A DNA stretch of 64,000 bases from Liopterus haemorrhoidalis. Its lineage: Eukaryota; Arthropoda; Insecta; Coleoptera; Dytiscidae. The stretch is taken from the NCBI GenBank assembly GCA_963971575.1, contig OZ020612.1:70429869-70493868 (forward strand), in the 5' to 3' direction. Shown here one piece after another: positions 39,601 to 51,600 of the stretch. Below the pieces are notes generated by a model that did not search any database, was not told the origin of the DNA, and saw only the letters and a list, made by a program, of their open reading frames with translations. Each line of letters begins with the position of its first letter. Position 1 is the first letter of the stretch. The position numbers and the translations under genes are program-made.

Positions 39601-42600
39601 TCAAGTGATTCTCTGAATAATGCCACGTGCCTTAATAAATTTTTGAAATTTTACTCCCCGGTGCTCAAATGTTTCCTGAATTTCTACTACCTACTTTTCA
39701 ACTAATTTTCTTAATTTATTTCGCTTCGCAGGTGATTATTTCACCCCCTCCCCCCAGGATCAGTGAGTTTATTTTTATCTTTATCTGCCCTGAACTCCTC
39801 AAGGGATCGACTTATGAAAATTATAATAAGCTTATTACACGTGAGCCTAAGAGAAAGTTTAGAGTGCGCAACCTTCGTAGGTCAAACCAAGAAAACTTTA
39901 TACCGTCACTCATATGTCTGTCTGTCTGAACGGTAGAATTTGTGGCCAAACGTGAATTGTGACAGTGAATTGAAATTTGGCATACAGTTCTGCAACACGC
40001 ATAATGGAATAATATTGATATTTAAAGTAAAATTCAAGAGATGTTAATAGTGAATCTACAAACATTTTTAATTTGAATTATATTTACAGTGTGATAATTA
40101 TAATTACAGAAAACATTCTAATTAAAACTTTTTCAGTGATTGTCCTTCTAACTTTGCATAATCAATATTTTAATTTAAAATGCATTGTGTTAAAGCCATT
40201 GAATGTTAATTTATAATCCTAGACAGAAAAAAGCTCATTTATGAGGCAGAGAATTCTAAAATAAAAAAGATATTTAAATCACTAAAAAAACAAAGTAGAA
40301 AAAAAAAGATCTAAAATACTGTTTCAAATATGAAGAGTTCAGGGAAAAACAATCAGAATTATAAAAGATGAAATTTTCTAAAATCAAATATTAGTTTATA
40401 TTCATCGTCTGCTTGTCTTTAGGAACTTCAGAGTTACTTTTATTTTCCGGCGCCATTAAAACCTAAGTATAAAGGTATTAAATTGCTGATTAATTGTAGG
40501 CGTGAATTAAAAATAATATATATGTATAAGTTTTATAATTTAATGTCGACAAATTAACTTTGTGAAAATGTTGTATATTTAATAATGGTTGAAATAAAAA
40601 ACATTGTAAATTTTCACTATTTTTATTAATTAACTGCTTACTAGTGTCAAGATGAATGCTCCATTGCTTTGAAAATGGCGAAAGCCGAAACTAGTAAGCA
40701 GTTAATTAATAAAAATAGTGAAAATTTACAATGTTTTTTATTTCAACCATTATTAAATACAGTCGATTCCGCTTAATTGGAACACATCGGGACTTAGGCA
40801 TTTTGGCCCAATTAAGCGGCTGCCCCAATTAAGCGAATTTCACATAAAATTAAACATTGCATATTTTTCTTTCAATAATTTTATTTTATAAACTCTTGGA
40901 CAAAACTATAAATTACATATAACCAAAAAATATAAACTTTTAAGAAAAAATAATAATAAATTCCAAAATAAAATAATAAATAGGTACATACAATTTAATT
41001 CAATGCAAAAATGCGTCAAGTGTAGTCTGTCTTTTGTTTTTATAACATTTCACTTCTACAAAATCCGCACAGGTATTCAGTGCGGATGTAGGGCTCCCTT
41101 CATTTCCTTCCTACATAAAATAACGCTGTAATATTAAATTCTTTGTACATATTTTTTCTTGAGAATATCTGTAACATAATATGTACTGTGATCTTAAATT
41201 TACTGTCTTAAATTTATAACGTAAATCGTCACGAACCTTGTATAAGAATGAAATGTGAAAATTTCAAAATAAACATGAACTTGATTCATTTCCTGTAGAC
41301 ACTGAATCATTCAATAATAAAAATAGCATAAATTTGACTCACCTCTAGTCTCTCAGTTGCCTTCAGTAGTCTGTCATAGTCGACACTTCCTTGTACAGTC
41401 AGTAACTCCATCATGTAATCGGCTTCTTGGACGTTTTGTTGCACTACCTCCAATTGATTTTCAAATCTGTGCCAGAGCGCTAATCTATTTCTCAAAAGAG
41501 CTAATAAGTGACAGCATCTTCTTTCCAACGCAGTATGTTCATCTTGTAGTTGTGAAATTTCTCTTTCAACTTTAACAGGAGAAACAGAAATACGAAGACT
41601 CATTGGTAAGGTATGAAGAAGTTGACGTAAGCCCATCAAATCCTGCCAATGGGAAACTAATTCTTCTCCCATTTCTTGACAATCATTAACTGCTTTTTCA
41701 ACGACATCGCTTGAAAGTCTTTCACAAGCTTCGCAATCATCTAAGACTTTTGAGACGCGTTCGTGATTACGTCTTACGCGAGATAGTCCGCGTTTGATTG
41801 CTTTTAATTTTTCTTTCAATAAATTAGCACCTTCTAGTTCTTCAAATATTTGGATTTCTAATCTCTTGGCTAAAGTTAGAAGTGAACCAACTTTCTCTGA
41901 CTCAGTTGCAGAAAGTAAACCTAATTTTCCTAATTCATTCTGGATGGTTTCAATTCGACCAGTCATAACTTGTAACCTTTCAATGTATAAACTTAATTCT
42001 TCTTCATTTTTAATGATACCGTGGATATCTTCAATAACAACCTTCAGTTCTTGTAATTCTGCTTCTAAAATAATTAGTTTTTCGTTGACTGGCACGTCGG
42101 GCGCAGAAATGTTTTCGACGACAGCATCGTTGATGTCATTTATTCTTGCTGTAACCCTTTGCCACCTGTCTTGAAGCTCTGCTCGGAACTGACGTTGAAG
42201 GTTTTCGTCTGCAACTGGTACAACATTCATTGCTTGTTCGAAAGTATTACCGGCTTCATTTCGGATGTTGTTGTGTACTTCATATTGGGCTTTCAATTCC
42301 TGAGAAGAAAACAAAGAAATTAAAAAATTATTATGCAAAGACGAAGAATTTTTAAGTAAATAAATAATAATTTGATGTGTTACTCAAAAATGTTTCAATA
42401 AAATGTCTTCAAAAAAAAATATAAATACATATTTGAATTACTTCTTGTTTGCTAATATACTTTTAAAGTGCTTTTGATAACCCAGAATAATTAAAAAATA
42501 TAATAAGGACCAAAAAAATTTGATATTTTAAAAAGAATAAATTGATTAAAATTTCAAAAACGGTTAAAGATAGCGACCTCCGGTTAGAGTTTTTGGATTT

Positions 42601-45600
42601 ATCGTAATTTATTTAGTCCAAAATAAAATTGGGGCCTTAATCGTTTAATGAGTTTTGAGATTACGACAATTTTTTAATGGCATAATTTACATTATTTCTG
42701 AAAATTGTGAATTTAAAAAAAATCACAACTGAAAAACGGTTAGAGATAGAGACCTCCGGTTAGAATTTTTGGATTCCTCGTAGTTTATTTAGTCTAGAAA
42801 AAATTTGAGGCCTTATTCGTTCTACTTATTTTAAAATTGTGACAAATTTTAATATGGTGTGATTTATAGAAATATTCATCTCCGTATGGACGTATCTCAA
42901 AAACCAAATGCAATAAAGACCTGCGGTTGAAATTTTTGAAATCTTGAGGTCCTTATTGACTTGTAAACATATTTTGAAACAAAAAAATTTTTTGAAAATT
43001 TTTCACTTTTTTTTAAATTTTTTTGAAAATTTTAATAAATCCTAACTAAAAAATGGTTAGGGCTATAAATCTGCTGTTTGAATTTTTAAAATTCTCATAC
43101 ATTGTTTAGTTTAAAAAAAAAAAAAATGGGCTTTAATAAAGCAACTATTTTTAATATAAGTTTTGTATGGGCAGTAAACCAAAACCCTTGAAAAAATCGT
43201 AAGGGGTACCCCTTACGATTTTCTCGGATTTTGAGCAAAAATTTTTTGTCTCCGATTTTATTGAAAATTGGTACAAATATGTATTTTTGGTCATAGATCA
43301 ACAAAATTTGGTCCATTTTGAAGTTTGGGCAAAAGTTTTGGAATTATAGGCAAAAAACTGACCCAAATCGGATCTAACTCAAAAATTAGGAAAGTATAAA
43401 TTTTTTAAATATTTTTTTCATTATCCTCACCCCTAAATTAGCTTAAAACTATATTTTGACTAAAATCGGAGTCAAAAAATTTTTGCCCAAAATTTCAAAA
43501 TTTAAGAAAATTTTATTTTTTTTATTTTGTTATTCCATCTAATAAAGTTGGCTTTTCCTAATCAAAATCTTAAGTCAAACGTTAACAGTTACTAGAATTC
43601 AAAATCTAGTTCTACTTAAACAAAAAAAAATCAACTATAAATGTACAGAAATATTTCTCGAGGGATGCTTTTTTCGAATTAGTATTTTTTCTATATGTTG
43701 GTCAAAGCACTGTGTATGGCTACTAAAGTCACTGGATTATACAAAGTAGCGCAAGCCTTTGAAGAAGCCGACAGACCGCAGAGTTTGATTGGCAACATTG
43801 GTTCCCCTGTAAAGCAAACTAAAGCAGCAAATTTACGTTCTTAAGTTTGCGTCTGCGCTGTCACATCTCTCTCTCTCTCGTTCTCATTTAATAACCTTCT
43901 TTGTCAGCGTTTTGAATATTTAAGGTTAAGTTTCATTTAATTTATATATTATATCTATTTTATTTAATGAAAATAAAAAAATAAATGAAATTGTACCACA
44001 ATTTTGTTACGGTGCATCTTTGATTAAAAAAATCGTGATTACAATGTTTAAAATAAAAATTTTGGTAGTACTAGTTTCTTATTTTTGTACTGTTGGAATC
44101 ATTGAAAATCATTTGTATTGGCGACATTTTTAGCCCCAAAATGGCTACTTGATATAATCTAGTGACTTTAGCAGCTACAATATCTAGCGTGCAGACAGAA
44201 AGACATAAAACAGACAGACCGAGTGGCGGTATAAGGGATTCTTAGTTATAATCTACTAAACTGTAAAATATACAGCTGTGTTATGGACATATATTTAAAA
44301 AAAACATGTTATGTAAAAAATAGCATATTAAAAATTTTCTTACCCAGAATTGCCTCATGTGACCAGCCTGTGGTACTTTGGTTTCAACATTGGTGAGCTC
44401 AATTTCAGTTTCTCTCATCCAATATTCTAATTTATCCGTGAGTAAGTTGTAAGTGCACCATGTCTCCCGGAAAGCTACCAAACGCTGCAGATTATTATTG
44501 ACGTCATCTTGTAACTTCAATATAATTTCCAGTCCATCTTCATAAGTCTGTTCCACTCCAGTACAATGTACCAACTCTTTCAATCTTTGAGCAACTCCAT
44601 TTAACTGAGCTAATTTAGCATGATGATGCGCGATGTCCAATGATAATGATTGGTAGAGATTTATGTACTGATCATAATCCGCTGAAGTGACACTACTTAA
44701 ATCAGGGACTCTTTGTTGCGCAACTTGTAACCAACGTGTTTCTTCACGCATACCTTGCTCTAGGACAGTCCAGCGTGATGCTGCTAGTGCCATCTGTTGA
44801 GATCTAGCCGCTGCTTTATCAAGGATTACTGTTGCACGTTCGTGTAAACTGCGATGTAAGTTAGAATGTAAAGCCCGATTTTCAGAGTCAAGGTTACCTT
44901 CTAAAGACTCCAGAATTGAACGACAGTGACTCAGATTAACGAAGAATTTTCGGTGTTTCTGCATTTCTTCTTGTAGATGTTCTAGGTTAGTTACTGAGAT
45001 TGGTTCTTCAACTAAGGCATCAGCTACGTCTGTGATCTGAGCAAATTCTTTCAAAGTTTGTTCGTACTCATCTGCTAATGATAGTAGTTGTAGTTGTTTT
45101 TCACGTTCAATTCCAATGGTGTAGTCTATTATTTTTGTAAGTTCGTGTGATTGGTACATTTCTTGTGGCACTTCCCTCGAAGGGAAATCTCTCATTAAAC
45201 CTCGAGCAGTTGACAACAGGTGAACTGTTTTTAACATGTGACACCTATTGCTATTTTCTAATTTTTCTAACTCTTTTAATTTCCAAGATGGTGATGACTC
45301 AGACTCGTTCACTGTATCTAATTCTTGTTTAACTTCACTAACAAGTCTTGAAATGTTGCTCACGCCATTTATGAACTCGATCCAGCGGCTCAGGTCTGCA
45401 GCAGCTTGTTGTTCATTTTCTTGAGTTACTTCTTCGATAACCTTAATTTGTTGTTGCAAGGAATTAATGTATTTTTCCATTTTTTCTTTGTCGTCTTCAT
45501 TACATAAGTCGCCAGAGTTCTTAAGGGCACTGTCTAACTGGCCAACACTTTCTTCAATGTTAACTATTTCTTCTTTAAGGTCACCGAATTCTTTCAATCT

Positions 45601-48600
45601 TTCTTCTGATGGACCTTTACTTGTCTGTTGTCTATTAAGATAAATACGGTATTCAATTGTTTCTAGCCAAGTTGTTATAGTCTCAACTGTAGTGATAATA
45701 GTATGCTGAATGATAACTACATCACGTTTTTCTAAGGCTTCTTTTAGGACATTCAGGTTTTGTTGAACATCATTGTTACGTTGCTGGATAGATTCATCAG
45801 TAACTACCTCGTTCAAGGTGGCTAGATATAGTATATCCGTTAAATGCGTGGTCTTTTTAGCATTTTGTAAATTTTTAATTCTTTCAATAGCCTTGGCTTG
45901 TTTCCATTTTATTCCTACCTCTTGAGATGGTACGGGGTGTTCCACTTGTCTTTCGGCTTCTATAAATTTGGAAGAATCTGGTCTTTCCCAGGCGGTAGAT
46001 GGATAACTTGGGGGTGAAAGAGGCCCTTCAGAACTTGGTGTTAAGGGAGTGTCAGCAACTTCAGTCGGTGACATTACTTCTTCTATAGTTACTGAAGATG
46101 TATATTTGCTTTTTGGTTTTGGTTTCACAGACTTTGGTTTAAATTTAGGCTGGGTTACAGTAACAGGCTCTTCTTCAATTTCTATTGTTAGTTTTTCAAT
46201 TTCATGGAAAGGTGTTTGGATAGTGGCTTGTATTGTAATAGGTTCCATAGATTCAGTAGTGGATTCTGATAATTCTGTTGGTGAAACAGTTTCTGGTAAT
46301 ACTTCTGATTTCGTTTCTGATGTTACTAAACTTATTTCTGGGCTAGATTCTTTCAGAGTTTCAGTTTCACTGATGTCTTCGGAAGTATCTTTCGGCACAT
46401 CTTGATTAACTTCAATAACATGTTCTACACTTATAGAAGATGTTTCACTTTCTGGAACTGGAGACGATGGTCTTGAACCACGTTTGGTAATATCAGAATA
46501 AGATGGTCTTGGCTCTAAAAGTACCATCTCGGGTTCTTCAAGTTTGTGCGTTTCTAATTTTTCTGGTTCCTTATGTTTTTTAACTTCAGTATGATCTGGT
46601 TTTTTCCTATCCTTTTTACCTTTCTTTTTATCAACTTTTATTGGTTTATCAGAAGGAACATATCCCTCAGATTGTTGTCTTTCCATATCCATAAATGTTG
46701 TTACATTTGGTTTTATATCTACTGGAACACCTTGCACTGTGACATGGATTGAAACTTCATCAGAATCAGCACTTTCTGATATTTCAATAGGAACTACAAT
46801 ATCTTTGTGTTTCTTATGTTTTTTCTTTGATTTTGGCGATTTACCATGATCAGGTTCTTCATTAGGAGCAACACTTAAAGATGGTTTAACCACAGGTTCT
46901 TCAACAGGTGATTTAATCTCTTCTTGAGGCTGAATTACTTCTGTCACTGTTACTTGAGATCTTGGTTCGGGTTCTATATGTTTAATTTCGATTTTAGTAA
47001 CACTTATTGTAGCATCCATGCTTTCTGTTAGAGGCACCTCGAAAGACTGAAGTTCTGGTTGTTTTTCAGTGGTAGAATCTTGAATATTTTCTTCACTGCC
47101 AAGTGGAAGGCTATCGATACGCGATATGCCTTTACCGGCATCTGGCGATTTTCCAGAAGCTATTTCCTCTTGACCTTTTGCAGTAATTTCTGGTATTTGT
47201 TTACTTACGGCTTTGACTTCTGACATTACAATCTCACTTGAATCATCAGGGAGTGTTAATGTGGTTTGAATATGAATTTCATATGGTTCTGGAGATTGTA
47301 TCTTTTCACCAACCTCACTTATGACAACTGGTGTGGTTTGACTTATGGTCTCAATGGTTTCCACCATTTTAACTATTGGTGTTTCTTCTGCAACTTCATC
47401 TTTGAATACAACAGGAGTTGTTTGCATTTCCGTCTCAGTTTTAGGAATTTCTGGTTCAGGAGAAGTTTGGATGGATAATTCAGAAATTGGAACTGGTTCG
47501 GGTTGATCAGTTTGAACTGATAGCTCTGTTGTTTCAATCATTACAACTGGTTCTGGGGTGGTTTGAACTATTTGTTCTTGAGATTCAACGATGATAGTTT
47601 GCATGGCAGACTCAGCACGTGGAATATCTTTAATTTCGACTTCTGGAAGAATATTTTCTGTTTGAATTTCTTCCTCGTGAAGTTCCACTTGTACTGGTGA
47701 AGCTGTCTGCATGCTTATTTCTGTTGTTTCTATTTTTTCGGGGGTGGTTTGTGATGATTCTTCGGTTACAGGAATAACTTCAGTAGTTATAACTTGTGTT
47801 GTCACTTCTGAAGTTTCTACTTTAATAGGTTCTTCGGTATCAGTTTGGATAAGGGTATCGGTTGTTTCAGGAGGAATTTCCGGGGATGTCTGTGAGGAAA
47901 TATGTTCAGTTAGGATTGATTTTGGGGGAGTTATGTCTTGAGTGACATCCGAAGGTTCAGGTGAGGTTTGAACGGTTGTTTCAACAACTTCTGTTGATTC
48001 AAAGATAGGTACAGCTCTCACAATTTGGGTAAGTACGTCACCTACTTCGCTAGTAGGGCTGGTTATTATATTTTCTTCTACTATTTTCACTACTCCTGGT
48101 TCTGAAAGTTGTGAGATTGTTCTGCAAATGTCAACTGGAGATAGAATCTCATCCGTTTTTGCCTCTTCTAATTTTGGTTCTTCTTTTTCTGGTTCTTCAG
48201 TTTCGTGTTCAGAATGTCTACTGTCATCCTTTTTGCCCCTCTTTCTCTTTTTACCTTTCTTTGGGTCTTCTTCAATTTTCTTTACAACCTCTTCATCACC
48301 TGTAGGAGTGTATTCATCTAAAGATTTTGGAATATCACTTTCTTCTGATTCTTTAACTTTGATCTTTTGTTTGCGTTTACGTTTTCGTTTCTTCTTTTTG
48401 TCACCATCTTCTTCACCGTCTGTGCCACTTTCATCTAATATTGCTTTGTCATCCGCTTCATATCCCGTGTCGTTAGCTTTGTCGGTATCCTGTTCATGCG
48501 TGGAAGTGTAAGAGTCGAACACTTCTTCTGTGAACCGAGGTGTATCTGACACTAGTGAATCAGCACCTGCAATTATAATCTCAGTTGATTCTGCTAGAGA

Positions 48601-51600
48601 AGTTTCAACTGAAACGTTCCCATCTCCATCCGGAGAGATGACCGCTGATGTTGAGGGCTCTGGGATATGAATTTCTTCTGTAGGCAATTCTTCTTTGTCA
48701 CTTTCCTTCTCTTTATGTTTCTTTTTCTTCCGCGACCGTCGCCCAGCGTATTCGCTTGTACTAGTATCTTCATGCGAATCTTCTGTCTTTGGTATTATTG
48801 GTGATAAAGCAACAGATTCAGTTGTTGTTTTGATTTCTTGGACAATGGTCTTGGTTGGAAGTTGAACATCAACTTCTTTCCTGACAACTTCGAATTCGGA
48901 CTTTGGTTCGTCGCGTTTTTCTACTTTCATGGAAACGGATACTTTAGGTGTAACGTCTGTGATCAATGATGGTCTTTCTTCCACTGATAAATCAAATTCG
49001 ACAGTTTGGGCTGGTCTAGGTTTATCTTCCTGAGTTGTTATTTCACCTAATTTAAATTCTACTTTAGGATGTTCTTTTTCTGGGCTCATAACAGGGGTAG
49101 TTGATTTCTTACCCTTTTTAGATTTTTTGGTTTTCTTGGAAGAGTCGGATAGTGTTGGAGTTTCTGATTTAACTGTCTCTGGAATTGCTTGAGCTTGTTC
49201 CATTTCCAAGAATTGACTAACAACTGATGTAACATCTTGCTGTTGTGGAAGATCAACATATATTTGTGTGTTAACTGTACTATCTGAAGGTATATCAGTC
49301 TTAGGCTGAGAATCAGATTTTTCGCTAGCTTCAAGTATGATTGGTGAACTAGCAATATCTACAACTGTCTTCGTTTCTTCTATAACTGTAGATTGAGATT
49401 CTCCAACAGGTTTTTCTAATTCAATTGGAGAAACCGCAATATCAACTACAGTCTTGGTTTCTACTTCAACTGGTGATTTAATTTCTTTTTTAACAATAGT
49501 GGTTTGTACAGTTTCCTGAACGATGGGAGAGGTTGCAATATCAACTACGCTAGTTTTGACTGTTGGTGTTGTTGTAACTGGTGAAATTACTTTTGGCGTT
49601 TTTTCAGGAATCTCATAGATTACAGTACTAATTTCCTGTACAGGTTCAGGTGTTGATTGACTAGATTTCTCAATAATGGTTACAGTCTTCTCTATTATAA
49701 TTGGAGAACTAGCTGTTTCAACCATTTTAGTCATATCTGGAATTGGAGTTTTAATCTTTTCAATGATTGTTTCGACTGTCTCAGGAGATTGAATTGTTTC
49801 AATAACAATCGGAGATGAAGCTGTATCAACGAATTGCTGTATTATTTCTGATATTGGTTGGCTGTCTAATTTTTCAATTGTTTCAGTGACAATTGGTGAA
49901 GTGGCACTGTCGACAATTATAGTTTCAGTCCGACTTACAACAACTGGTTGAATATATTGTTCAGCTTCCAAGAATTGTGTTACGACTGAACTTAAATCTG
50001 GTCTCGGGACATCCGGTTGTAATTCTTCTACAATTATATCTGTCCTTTCGGGTTGAATTTGAACTGAAGTTACAGGTTCTTGTTTAGTTTCTATTGTTAC
50101 AGAGCTGACTGTAACTTGACTGGAAATTGGAAGACTTTCTTTTTTATCTTCAATAATTGGAGACGTAGCTTGTTCTACAGTTTCGGGAAGTATTCTGGAA
50201 GGAACGGAAATCGGAGAACTCGACTGATCAACTGTAATAACTTCAGTTATTACTTTGGAAGTAACTGGAGAAGTAATAACTGTTTCAGTTGTGTGGATGG
50301 GTTCGGGAGATGTAATTTCTTTCATTACTATAGGGGAACTTGCTTGGTCTACTGTAGAAATGACTTCAGAGATGGTGAAGTCGGTATCAAATATCGGTGT
50401 CATTGGGTGACTATCAACCGGTTGTTCTCCTTTCTCTTTGACTAAAAATTCTGCCATCATAGAACTAGTTGTAGACTGTTCGGGTGTTTTCATTTCTACA
50501 GTTGTCGCTTCTGTAGAAAATACTTGAGGGATTTGTTCACCTGAAATGAATTGAGTAAGGTGTTCAACATCTGGTGATTCTTGCACGACTATTTTCTCTG
50601 GAACATCATCGACTACTTCTATTACTTTTTTAGTTATTGTTACTTTTGGTTCGGGTTCAAACGTGTCAGGTTGTTCAGTTGTTTGTTCTACAATTCTTCC
50701 ATCTTGTGTCCTAATGACATTTATGCTTACTCTTGGTATTTCTTGTTCGGTTACATCAATATCTTCAGGCTCTTCTACGATTTCTTCTGTTACATGTTCT
50801 TTACCATCAATTATTGTAACACGTTTAATGATTCTTCTTGTTCTCTTAATAATCCGTCTGGTAACTTGTTGTACAACAGCTCTTACACTTGATGTTGAAG
50901 TGTGGTATTCTTCTCCTTCTACTGTTACAAATCCTCCATCTGCGGGTATGATGCTCATGTCTTTATTATCGATGAATGTAACATCACCTTCGTGCATTTT
51001 AATACCTTTGATTTCAACCTCAGATGGTTTGGCAGTTTCTTCAATGGTATATTCGTGTTGAGGTTCCATTTGGAATTCTTGTACGTTTACTTCACCACCA
51101 GGTACACTTGAAACGACCTTTCCACCAAAGTTTTGAGAGGATAACGTTTCTTTCTTTCCATCTTTAGCGACCGTTGTGCTACTCTGAGAACCTTGAAGTG
51201 TTACTTGACTGAATGATTGAGAAACAGGCACGTCACCTTCTGTTAAGGTGTTCATCGTGGTTAATTGTTGTTGCTGTGAAGTTAGTTGTCTGGATACAAC
51301 AGTTCTTCTTAACTTTCGCACGATGATACGTTTAGTACCATCAGCATCTACTATGACTTCTGTTGTGGTTTCATCTGGTTCTACAAAAACTGTTTCGAAA
51401 GGTGCTGAGTGTTGAATGTTTAATTCAGAACTACGTTGGTTGTCAAATTTATCTTTGTATTCTGCTTGGACTAGTAGATCGTCTGGTTCTTCAATAATTG
51501 GTTGCGAAGTTGAATGCACAGGTTGCGAGGAAATTTGTATAGTCTCTTGATCTCCTGATACTGTCTTCAAAATACGTAAAGTTTCTTTTGTAGATTTAAT

